Shown: positions 5,989-11,347, numbered from the stretch's first letter. The stretch is DNA of 11,347 bases from Patescibacteria group bacterium AH-259-L07 (GCA_027718005.1 JALLOP010000041.1:1-11347), one strand, 5' to 3'. Numbers and translations: made by a program. Notes: a model not told the origin generated them from the sequence alone.

Positions 5989-6630
5989 TCATCTCCAATC
6001 CGTAAGACGGACTTCCGTACTTATGGTATGAGGGCCGCTGCGCTCAACCCAATATACCGTGGAAGTAATTGTTTTCTCACAATTTGTCACGCTGCAATTG
6101 CCCCCCAACAGATCCCCATCTGCAATGGTTACCATGCGGCGGAACAAGGTACCTATCGTCGCACAGCTATAGTAATAATCAAAGGATCCATCTCGGCACA
6201 AATAGCAGTTGGTACAATCTGCAATAACCTCACTCCCGGAAAACGCTGCCGCCGTAAATGAGGCATCATTATAATCAACAATATAATCATCGTTTGGCGT
6301 CAGGCCATACGGCCAAGAATTAGCAGGATTAAGCTGGTTGCTGTTTCGGATCGTTATGGCTAGCTCAGCTCCTTCTCGTGCTAAATTTATGGCAATAACC
6401 CGAAATTCTGACTCACCGCCAAGGCGCAAATGTGTCAGACCAATACCTAAAATAGCCACGATCGCCACCATAATAATACCAACGGCCACGATTGTCTCAA
6501 TAAGAGACTGAGATTGCTTCAATTTAACAATATAACAAACGCCTTGCTTTAACAAACGCCTTGCTTTAACAAACGCTGCGCTTAAACAATTTAACATACT
6601 AACAGATTTTTTATTTTGAACTTCCTTCAC
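5989..6630 (-). CDS. PilV-like minor pilin (prepilin) with repeat-derived leader
   Basis: The frame opens at GTG 6630 (213 residues). The pilin motif is at residues 38-60: KQS|QSLIETIVAVGIIMVAIVA, with conserved Glu at +5 but Ser instead of Gly at -1, which prepilin peptidases can sometimes accept. The following SEFRVIAINLAREGAELAITIRN (about 74-96) is the PilV pattern. Six cysteines in the globular part (for example DCTNCYLC) suggest extracytoplasmic disulfides. The apparent 40-residue leader is unusually long and comes from 8-bp and 17-bp tandem repeats. Other possible starts are ATG at residue 12 and TTG at residue 37 (6522-6520), the last giving a typical leader MKQS. The stop is TGA at 5991-5989. 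The gene lies between FimT-like and four-helix-bundle genes in one operon. Confidence 0.82.
   Translation of the reverse strand: MKEVQNKKSVSMLNCLSAAFVKARRLLKQGVCYIVKLKQSQSLIETIVAVGIIMVAIVAILGIGLTHLRLGGESEFRVIAINLAREGAELAITIRNSNQLNPANSWPYGLTPNDDYIVDYNDASFTAAAFSGSEVIADCTNCYLCRDGSFDYYYSCATIGTLFRRMVTIADGDLLGGNCSVTNCEKTITSTVYWVERSGPHTISTEVRLTDWR
6534..6584. repeat. 17-bp tandem repeat (2 perfect + 1 degenerate copy) in the PilV leader
   Basis: The unit aacaaacgccttgcttt occurs perfectly at 6534-6550 and 6551-6567 and degenerately at 6568-6584. It is flanked on both sides by the AATTTAAC-type 8-bp repeats (6521-6536 and 6585-6595). Three 17-bp units (51 bp) keep the frame, but a one-unit change would not. 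Confidence 0.85.
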
Positions 6631-6662
6631 GTTTAATTGTTACGTTGTTTAATTGTTACGTT
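6631..6662. repeat. 8-bp tandem repeat, 4 units, between FimT-like and PilV-like genes
   Basis: Units gtttaatt, gttacgtt, gtttaatt and gttacgtt form a perfect 16-bp duplication that fills the 34-bp spacer just before the PilV-like start codon. No ribosome-binding site remains in the spacer. Confidence 0.85.
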
Positions 6663-6664
6663 GA

Positions 6665-7204
6665 CTATGGGGTTTTACGCACATCAACTTGGCCCTGGGC
6701 ATTGACCTCAACATAGGCATAGCGATTTTCTCCCGTATGGCGCAAGATAATTAAACTGGTACCGGAACCGCTCAAGGATGTTCCCGCGCCCGTCGTGCCC
6801 ACATAAATAGCGCCTTTGGGTGGGGTAAAAATAACAAAGAAGTGATCAAATTGATCAAGGATAATATGCTTACTTAACGTAAACGTTTGAATATCCGTAT
6901 CAAGTCCATCATTATATTGATGATTAGAAATACTATTGGTATCAGCAAATAATTTATAACTGCTGCCGGTAATATTCACCCCATAGCCGCCATCAGGCCG
7001 TGACCCTAACGTCCATTTGCCTGATAAGGTATTCATTTGTGCCTGCTTAATTACGGCGCCTAACTTTTCTGCGTTTGAATTAAGGTCAATTACCCCGCCA
7101 CCGGCGCGCATATTTGCAAATACCATACCCGCAATAATGGCCGTGATGCCAATTACCACAAGCATTTCAATTAATGAGAAAGCTTTATAAAATTTTTTTG
7201 ACAT
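6665..7204 (-). CDS. FimT/GspH-like minor pilin (prepilin)
   Basis: A 179-residue protein. A short basic leader MSKKFYKA is followed by FSLIEMLVVIGITAIIAGMV: cleavage after A8, Phe at +1, Glu at +5. Ala at -1 instead of Gly is unusual but tolerated. The pilin helix covers about 9-30. Residues 38-60 (LNSNAEKLGAVIKQAQMNTLSG) resemble the GspH/FimT segment after the helix, and the Gly/Ser-rich C-terminal half ends in a beta-strand segment (RYAYVEVNAQGQVDV). It is the first gene of the FimT-PilV-PilW-PilX series. ATG 7204 is well placed relative to the leader. No strong minus-strand promoter is visible upstream, where the plus-strand RNA promoter lies, so transcription from the two could compete. 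Confidence 0.85.
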   Translation of the reverse strand: MSKKFYKAFSLIEMLVVIGITAIIAGMVFANMRAGGGVIDLNSNAEKLGAVIKQAQMNTLSGKWTLGSRPDGGYGVNITGSSYKLFADTNSISNHQYNDGLDTDIQTFTLSKHIILDQFDHFFVIFTPPKGAIYVGTTGAGTSLSGSGTSLIILRHTGENRYAYVEVNAQGQVDVRKTP

Positions 7205-7213
7205 ATTTGGCTA

Positions 7214-7242
7214 TTGATTTATTCTTCTGAATTTGATATACT
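7214..7242 (+). promoter_or_regulatory. Predicted promoter of small RNA 1
   Basis: TTGATT (7214-7219), a 17-bp spacer and TATACT (7237-7242) preceded by TGA, an extended -10. It points away from the pilin genes and has no protein gene downstream on its strand. The expected start is near 7249. Confidence 0.6.
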
Positions 7243-7248
7243 GTTATT

Positions 7249-7331
7249 GCTGTGGGCGGCGCGTAGTGCCTAACCTGATTGATCAGTCAGGAGACGAGGG
7301 GTGCAAATCCCCTGCCGTCCATAGTTTTTTT
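7249..7331 (+). ncRNA. Predicted small structured RNA 1 (tRNA-like T-loop fold, unknown class)
   Basis: A predicted transcript of about 75-80 nt. GGGCGGC (7254-7260) pairs over all 7 bp (one G-U) with GCCGTCC (7314-7320). Directly stacked on it is a 5-bp hairpin agggg/cccct (7297-7313) with the 7-nt loop TGCAAAT, a T-loop-type sequence. A second hairpin (7274-7291, cctga/tcagg) sits in the anticodon-arm position. A T7 run (7325-7331) follows four bases after the closing helix. The acceptor/T-arm geometry is tRNA-like. However, the D-arm segment is only 13 nt, the middle loop is 8 nt or collapses to GATC, and position 55 would be G. I therefore do not call it a tRNA. It matches no RNA family I can name with confidence; the GGTGCAAATCC loop also recalls cobalamin riboswitch elements, but the B12 box is absent. 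Confidence 0.45.
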
Positions 7332-7371
7332 ACCCTGTTAAATAGTTGCCGTGCAAATTTAACAGGGTGAA
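7329..7371. repeat. Palindromic element, copy 2
   Basis: It shares the 16-bp left end TTTACCCTGTTAAATA (7329-7344) and the 15-bp right end ATTTAACAGGGTGAA (7357-7371) with copy 1 at 2640-2703. The 12-bp arms (7332-7343 and 7357-7368) pair perfectly. The interior is short and unrelated to copy 1: 13 bp carrying a 4-bp hairpin ttgc/gcaa. It lies between the two predicted small RNA genes. Confidence 0.85.
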
Positions 7372-7372
7372 G

Positions 7373-7381
7373 TTATCCACA
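7373..7381 (+). other. Consensus DnaA box
   Basis: TTATCCACA matches the DnaA-box consensus TTATNCACA exactly and directly follows palindromic copy 2. It is the only such match noticed in the window, so this is a possible DnaA-binding or regulatory site rather than evidence of an origin. Confidence 0.45.
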
Positions 7382-7390
7382 GGCGTGCGA

Positions 7391-7418
7391 TTGACAATAT
7401 ATTTTAATATGTTATACT
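7391..7418 (+). promoter_or_regulatory. Strong predicted promoter of small RNA 2
   Basis: A perfect TTGACA (7391-7396), a 16-bp AT-rich spacer and TATACT (7413-7418): the best sigma70 match in the window. The expected start is near 7425. No protein gene lies downstream on the plus strand. Confidence 0.7.
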
Positions 7419-7424
7419 ACTATT

Positions 7425-7498
7425 AGACTGATCAATCAGGATATGGCATTAATACTATGCCCGACTCCCAAAAGTCCCGATTCTATCGGGATTTTTTT
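7425..7498 (+). ncRNA. Predicted small RNA 2
   Basis: A strong promoter and an intrinsic terminator bracket about 74 nt. In order it contains GACTGATCAATCAGG (7426-7440), which can self-fold; a 5-bp hairpin ggcat/atgcc (7445-7449 and 7457-7461) with loop TAATACT; a single-stranded linker; and the terminator hairpin. Bases 7426-7440 are the exact reverse complement of 7274-7288 in small RNA 1, so the predicted 5' end could pair with that hairpin. A short ORF from ATG 7443 runs through the terminator into sequence antisense to pilD and is not credible. The class is unknown. Confidence 0.5.
7475..7498 (+). terminator. Intrinsic terminator of small RNA 2
   Basis: A 7-bp stem tcccgat/atcggga (7475-7481 and 7485-7491) with loop TCT, followed by seven T residues (7492-7498). 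On the minus strand the same hairpin is followed by only four T residues, so it could also weakly end pilD transcription. Confidence 0.85.
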
Positions 7499-7501
7499 GT
7501 T

Positions 7502-8365
7502 TTATAAAAAATACCAGTTAATAATTTGTTGGCTATACAAATATGCAATAAGGGTGCCTATAGCAAGGAATGGGCCTAAGGGAATCTGACTTTTTATGGT
7601 TTTTTTCTTTTGTATGAGCAAAATTCCAGAAATTATTGCACCAATAATATAGGCAAAAAAGAGCGCGATTACCACGTTATACCATATGCCCAGCGCCGCG
7701 CCCATAAATAACCCGATACGCACATCACCTAAACCAACCCCTTTTCCTTTGGTAAGGATATATTGCAGTACAAAAAATACCACGGGGATTACCATTGCCA
7801 ATCCTAAATTTTTAAATACTACAAACTTGGACACCGAGTGTCCAAGTGCAACAAAAACGGATGATCCGGGTAATTGCGCAATAATAACTGATAATGCAAT
7901 AACAATACCTGTTGCGGGCAATAAAACTATATCTTCGATTTTTAAATATTTAATATCGTAGACAAAAATAAAGACCAGGGTAAAAAATACAACCCAGTCT
8001 TTAAATATAGAGAGGATAAACCCAGCATATTCTGCTAAGGTTGGCACGGAAAACTGATAACTAATAATTGACAATTGATTATTCAACTGCCAGATAGAAA
8101 ACACAAATAATAACCCCATGACAAGTTCAATAAATGGATATTGCCATGAAATCACCTTATGACAGTATCGGCACCGGCGCCGCAAGACCAAAAACGAAAG
8201 CAAGGGGATATTGTCATGCCAGACAATGGTTTTTTTACAGTGCGGACATTGTGATCTGCCCCATAAAGACCGTTTTTTATACAATCGATAGACCACACAA
8301 TTTAAAAAACTCCCAAACGCCAGGCCAATGAAAAACACACTAATATAGAATATAAGTATCAACAT
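7502..8365 (-). CDS. pilD: Prepilin peptidase / N-methyltransferase PilD
   Basis: A 287-residue polytopic membrane aspartyl protease (family A24) that cleaves prepilin leaders at the cytoplasmic face and usually methylates the new N-terminus. GSFLNCVVYRL (18-28) is the typical N-terminal segment. CPHC (40-43) and CRYC (65-68) form the zinc-binding four-cysteine domain found in bifunctional enzymes. Catalytic aspartates are D137 (VYDIKY) and D214 in GKGVGLGDVRIG (207-218). About eight hydrophobic segments are visible. Residues 96-105 (NQLSIISYQF), in a loop, are encoded by a 7-bp tandem repeat and look like an insertion. The substrates are presumably the pilins encoded next to it. Start ATG 8365 lies 7 nt after a TATAAT, so the mRNA may be leaderless. 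Confidence 0.95.
   Translation of the reverse strand: MLILIFYISVFFIGLAFGSFLNCVVYRLYKKRSLWGRSQCPHCKKTIVWHDNIPLLSFLVLRRRCRYCHKVISWQYPFIELVMGLLFVFSIWQLNNQLSIISYQFSVPTLAEYAGFILSIFKDWVVFFTLVFIFVYDIKYLKIEDIVLLPATGIVIALSVIIAQLPGSSVFVALGHSVSKFVVFKNLGLAMVIPVVFFVLQYILTKGKGVGLGDVRIGLFMGAALGIWYNVVIALFFAYIIGAIISGILLIQKKKTIKSQIPLGPFLAIGTLIAYLYSQQIINWYFL
8052..8079. repeat. Heptanucleotide repeat inside pilD
   Basis: Units aactgat, aactaat, aattgac and aattgat are imperfect 7-bp repeats encoding residues 96-105 of PilD, in a loop between membrane helices. The protein reads through them in frame. Confidence 0.65.
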
Positions 8366-8372
8366 GTATACT

Positions 8373-8401
8373 ATTATACTAAATTTAAGGAAATTTGACT
8401 A
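8373..8401 (-). promoter_or_regulatory. Predicted (near-)leaderless promoter of pilD
   Basis: On the minus strand, TAGTCA (8401-8396, four of six), a 17-bp spacer and a perfect TATAAT (8378-8373). Only 7 nt separate the -10 from the pilD ATG, so the transcript would begin at or next to the start codon. It overlaps the 3' end of the glycosyltransferase frame. Confidence 0.5.
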
Positions 8402-9740
8402 TTATTTTTGACTTTTGAAATAATAATCCTGCTAAAAATATACTCGTAGGAATAAGATGGAACATACTTCGACTAAACGCAGTCTGCCCAATGGCAGAAA
8501 TAGCCGTGGGCGTGAATAAATATAAAAAACTATACGCTATCACAGCGCCCAACAATAAAGCAAACAACCATGCTAATGGCAGGCGCACTGCCTTATTCCA
8601 GTTCAACATTAGAATCAATATAAAAATAAAGGGCCAAAAATGAAAACTTTGAAACCGAAATAAAGCAGTAAGCATTGGGAAAATAGCCTCAGCATGAAAT
8701 CGATCCAATGCAAAACTCCCTTCAACATTAATATAATCAAGCCCGGCAATCAATTTAAACAATGCCCAGGGCGCGAAAAATAAAGAAAAACATCCAATCC
8801 ATATAAGCCACTGCTGTATTCATGATTTGTGAAATCGTTTTCTTGCAATACCATACACGCTTACCACCACAAATAATACTACGGCAAGCAATATCCCTTC
8901 AAATTTTGTCCACGAACCAATGCCGGCAAACAATCCTGATATATACAGGTACGGTGTCTGCTGTTTTTTTATAAAAACATAAAAACTGATCACCGCACCA
9001 GTAAAATAAAACGCCAAAGGCAGGTCTGCATATGCACTAAACCCGTGGTAGGTGATAAGCGGCATGGTTGATAAAAACATGGTAAAGAGCAAGCTGTATT
9101 TTCGCGAACAAAAATACCGCAACCCTGCATATACTAAACCAATCAAACAAAGAAAATATAAGGCAAAGAGAGCTGAAATCATGCTGTCATAAAATGAGCC
9201 CATCCATAGTGCAGTCCAGGCCTGAAATAAAGAAAGATGAAGCGGATAATTAATATGGCCACCCCCGCCTAAATAAAATGGATGACTGGTCTCTAACGGG
9301 ATTATATTCTCAGTAAATATTACTTTTGCGCGAAGGCTCCAGTTCGCCAGCGCGTCAAATGCAAATATAGGGCGGAGCAAGCCTTGAGAAAAAACAAATA
9401 TAACCTCGAACACAATAATGGCAACCATGAGTATCTCAAGCCTTGACAGCTTTGGTATGCGCGAAATTTTTTCAAATATAATATAATGATTGCGTTTGAT
9501 TATTACAAAGCATACGATCAATACTGCGATAATAACAGGAGCAAGAAACGATAATATAAGTGATATACGCATAAAAGCGAGAAGCAACATAAATATGGTC
9601 AGTACACCAGCTCCGAGCCCATATGAGAGCGCCAGACGATACAATCCTCCTATTTTTTTCTGTTTTAATATAAAGGAAAGGATGCAAAGTCCCAATAAGA
9701 CAGGAATAATAATAGAAAAAAATAATCCAAGATAAAGCAT
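8385..9740 (-). pseudogene. GT-C (PMT/ArnT-like) membrane glycosyltransferase interrupted by an in-frame TGA
   Basis: Residues 1-306 (9740-8823) and 144 further codons (8819-8388) lie in the same frame, separated only by TGA 8822-8820. Read together they give 451 positions, a normal length for a lipid-phosphate-dependent GT-C glycosyltransferase with about ten membrane helices. Visible features are FAFDALANWSLRAK near 127-139 (acidic residue in the first large outer loop, as in the family), HINYPLHLSLFQAW near 162-175, SAYADLPLAFY near 235, and WTKFEGI near 280. After the TGA the sequence continues as a membrane protein (IQQWLIWIGC) through FKLIAGLDYINVEGSFALDRFH. The 3' part has no ATG, only a TTG at 8762. 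A W-to-stop change (TGG to TGA) is the simplest cause, making this a pseudogene, a strain polymorphism or a readthrough case. It starts 1 bp after the upstream gene's stop. Confidence 0.7.
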
Positions 9741-9741
9741 A

Positions 9742-10362
9742 CTATTGTTTTAGCCCATATATGCGCTTATGCGGCGCATATTCTTTTATTAATTGATATG
9801 AATCTGGTATGGGTAATTGCTCTTCATCAATGCCAAATATTAAAATGTAGTGTACTGGCATTGAATTTCTCAAAGCAAGGTGAGGATAGAGCCAATACTG
9901 CGCCCATACTTGAAATGTTGCATGTGGGGAGACCAGATACACGGTTTTGTTGGTTTTTGTATGTGTTTTTGCAAACTCAAGAAATTGATAAAAATCTCGG
10001 TAAGAAGAGGTGTAGTACGTATCAATCAATCGCTCGGTCATTCGCGCCTGCTTTCCCGCCAAAGAGCGGCCATGCAAATCTTTGCCATCATTTACCAGCC
10101 AGCTGATTTGTGTCCCTGCCATAAATAAAAACGCAGCAATCCATGCCGCTGTCATAATATATAATACTAATTTTTGTACAATATGCCATTGAATTCTTTT
10201 CTGTATCACGCGTAAACCTAAAATAATCAAGGTGCCTGCGATAATAAGGTATATATAAAAGTTAAGCGGCTGGCCAAATAATGGTATCTCCGCAATAAAA
10301 TTAATCGTGCTGTATGGCTCGGGAAGACGAGGAAAAAATTGTTGTATAACATCAATGATCAT
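9742..10362 (-). CDS. Membrane-anchored protein of unknown function in a glycan cluster
   Basis: A 206-residue protein I do not recognise. It has two hydrophobic helices at about 33-53 and 65-88, joined by a basic loop (RVIQKRIQWHIVQK) that should be cytoplasmic. This places the remaining 115 residues outside. That C-terminal domain is rich in Tyr, His and Trp and looks alpha/beta (TVYLVSPHATFQVWAQYW, VHYILIFG). The gene is packed between GtrA (3-bp gap) and the GT-C glycosyltransferase (TAG-T-ATG), so it is probably a partner of the glycosyltransferase or of the glycan lipid carrier. It could also be the detached outer domain of a split glycosyltransferase. No catalytic motif was recognised. 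Confidence 0.75.
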   Translation of the reverse strand: MIIDVIQQFFPRLPEPYSTINFIAEIPLFGQPLNFYIYLIIAGTLIILGLRVIQKRIQWHIVQKLVLYIMTAAWIAAFLFMAGTQISWLVNDGKDLHGRSLAGKQARMTERLIDTYYTSSYRDFYQFLEFAKTHTKTNKTVYLVSPHATFQVWAQYWLYPHLALRNSMPVHYILIFGIDEEQLPIPDSYQLIKEYAPHKRIYGLKQ

Positions 10363-10365
10363 ATG

Positions 10366-10785
10366 CTAAAATAACATATATTTTCTCATAAAAAAATTCC
10401 AAAAGAAAATAAAAATGCGTGCAATTACTTTTGAAATAAGATAATGAATCAATATAATTTCAGTAAAAAACCACATAAGCACTTGGTTTAAGCCAAGCCC
10501 AACTATGCCAATTAAAGAAAAAAGAGCCAGCTCCGCTGGCCAATGACGAATCTTTCTCTTATTAAATACCCACCAAACATTGAGAACATAATGGATTATT
10601 AATGCCACCACATATGCAATTGCTGCTGAATATAAATAATATATATGAAAAAATTCTGTTAACACAAATAAAGCACTGATGTCAATAATAAAAGAAATGC
10701 CTGCAGTTGCGCCATAGCGAAGCATCTGTATATGCGTTTTATTGATCTTGTTTTTGACTAAATTGTATATTTTGTATAAACGCAA
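10366..10785 (-). CDS. GtrA-family membrane protein (polyprenyl-phosphate-sugar flippase-like)
   Basis: A 139-residue protein with four membrane helices at about 28-48, 50-72, 86-110 and 112-133 after a basic N-terminus. It matches the GtrA pattern LRYGATAGISFIIDISALFVLTE and NVWWVFNK near 69-76. Family members are thought to move polyprenyl-phosphate-linked sugars across the membrane for GT-C glycosyltransferases to use, and a GT-C gene lies two genes downstream. ATG 10785 overlaps the methyltransferase by 47 bp. A start at M21 (10725) would remove the overlap but also trim a normal-looking N-terminal tail. Either way the operon is tightly packed. Confidence 0.9.
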   Translation of the reverse strand: MRLYKIYNLVKNKINKTHIQMLRYGATAGISFIIDISALFVLTEFFHIYYLYSAAIAYVVALIIHYVLNVWWVFNKRKIRHWPAELALFSLIGIVGLGLNQVLMWFFTEIILIHYLISKVIARIFIFFWNFFMRKYMLF

Positions 10786-11347
10786 AGTTCCAAATTAAAC
10801 AACGTTTTATTTTTATATCCCCTGCACTAAAATTTTCTTGGATAATTTTTTTAAAATCTTTTTTCGTAAAATGATTAACATGCCCAGGAGTACTCCCTAA
10901 TCGTTTGATATAAGCAAAGCGCAAAAGATTGCACAGCCGAAACCAGGGCTCATACGGCACAGAAATTATTATATTGTTTGCTTTTATTTTTTTTATATTG
11001 GCAAACGCCTTTGTATACTCTTTAACATGCTCTAAAACTTCGAGCATAAGCAACACATCATATTCTTTATTTTCTTTAACCGTTATGGCATTACCAATTG
11101 CAAAATCAAAATCCTTAAATGTTCTCACGTCTGCTATGTCAAGTCCCTTTATATAAACATTGGCATATCGTTGTTTTAAGCGTTTTTCAATTTCGCCCTC
11201 GCCACACCCAATATCTATTATTTTTTCGGGCTTTATTTGATCTAAAAACCCAAAAAGGGTATGTAAAAATCTCCTGGTCATCCATACAACCACTGGATTT
11301 TTGCTATTATACTTATCAAAATAGTTTCCTGTAATTATATTATTCTT
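10739..11347 (-). CDS. Class I SAM-dependent methyltransferase (5' end off window)
   Basis: The frame stays open to the right edge, giving 202 visible residues. The leading residues GNYFDKYNSKNPVV followed by W-M-T-R-R-F are a typical start of this family, so the true start codon is probably only a few codons beyond 11347. The GTG at 11293 is internal. Motif I is IIDIGCGEGE (43-52), the acidic end of strand 2 is GLDI (D70), and the post-II/motif IV region is YDVLLMLEVLEHV (96-108), as in Methyltransf_11/23 proteins. These usually act on small molecules or lipid-linked sugars; the substrate here is unknown. Its position upstream of GtrA and the GT-C enzyme suggests a role in surface-glycan synthesis. 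Confidence 0.88.
   Translation of the reverse strand, partial: KNNIITGNYFDKYNSKNPVVVWMTRRFLHTLFGFLDQIKPEKIIDIGCGEGEIEKRLKQRYANVYIKGLDIADVRTFKDFDFAIGNAITVKENKEYDVLLMLEVLEHVKEYTKAFANIKKIKANNIIISVPYEPWFRLCNLLRFAYIKRLGSTPGHVNHFTKKDFKKIIQENFSAGDIKIKRCLIWNFAFIQNIQFSQKQDQ

Noticed and set aside
6534..6584. CRISPR array
   Set aside because: The 17-bp units are directly tandem with no spacers and lie in the translated leader region; no cas genes are present.
7297..7320. Cobalamin riboswitch
   Set aside because: The GGTGCAAATCC-type loop is suggestive, but the conserved B12-box sequence and the remaining helices are absent and no plus-strand gene follows.
7254..7321. A canonical tRNA gene
   Set aside because: The acceptor and T-arm are good, but the D region is only 13 nt, the anticodon-like loop is 8 nt, and the T-loop has G at position 55. 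Kept as an unknown structured RNA.
7443..7589. 48-codon plus-strand ORF starting inside small RNA 2
   Set aside because: It runs through the intrinsic terminator and continues antisense to pilD, with no usable ribosome-binding site.
8385..9740. UGA recoded as glycine (Gracilibacteria/Absconditabacteria code)
   Set aside because: Only one in-frame TGA occurs in about 3,600 codons; a recoded genome would use many. TGA also ends the PilV-like and four-helix-bundle genes at sensible lengths.
10739..11293. Methyltransferase starting at GTG 11293
   Set aside because: The frame is open to the window edge and the upstream residues (GNYFDKYNSKNP) fit the family's N-terminus, so the gene is treated as 5'-partial.

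Overview
The window looks like part of a genome from the Patescibacteria (Candidate Phyla Radiation), probably a Parcubacteria-type lineage. This is inferred from gene content: a compact type IV pilus minor-pilin cluster, an AAA_14/DUF4143 ATPase, a lone four-helix-bundle (23S-IVP/Avd-like) protein, a large secreted protein built from phage tail-fibre modules, and a GtrA / GT-C / methyltransferase surface-glycan cluster. Base composition is moderately AT-rich and convincing Shine-Dalgarno sites are scarce. The genetic code appears standard: about 3,600 codons of recognisable coding sequence contain a single internal TGA.

Every protein gene is on the minus strand, so transcription runs right to left. 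From the right edge: (i) 11347-8385, a surface-glycan block with a SAM methyltransferase (its start lies off the window), a GtrA-family membrane protein, a membrane-anchored protein of unknown function, and a GT-C-type glycosyltransferase interrupted by one in-frame TGA. (ii) 8365-7502, the prepilin peptidase PilD with a near-leaderless promoter. (iii) 7501-7205, a 297-bp intergenic region that is the only place with plus-strand transcription signals. It holds two predicted small RNA genes, each with its own sigma70-like promoter; one has a clear intrinsic terminator. Between them lie a palindromic repeat and a DnaA box. Fifteen bases of one RNA are perfectly complementary to the predicted 5' end of the other. 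(iv) 7204-2758, minor pilins in the classical order FimT/GspH, PilV, PilW, PilX. Two genes interrupt the series: a four-helix-bundle protein coupled to PilW by an ATGA overlap, and an AAA_14/DUF4143 ATPase with its own promoter set among palindromic operator-like sites. (v) 2757-2008, a membrane-anchored cupredoxin whose predicted 5' UTR is a 58-nt palindromic cloverleaf. (vi) 1866-1, a secreted tail-fibre-like surface protein of at least 622 residues that runs off the left edge.

The pilins would be processed by PilD and assembled by machinery outside the window. The tail-fibre-like protein follows PilX at roughly the position where other bacteria encode a pilus-tip adhesin, which suggests a surface-attachment module. 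The glycan block could decorate the envelope or the pili; this is inference.

Three features recur that gene annotation does not explain. First, short tandem repeats of 7, 8 and 17 bp sit at pilin gene junctions and even encode the cleavable leader peptides. Second, a dispersed palindromic element with 15-16 bp conserved ends occurs twice with unrelated interiors. Third, there are the paired small RNA genes. No CRISPR array, rRNA, transposase, reverse transcriptase or canonical tRNA was found.
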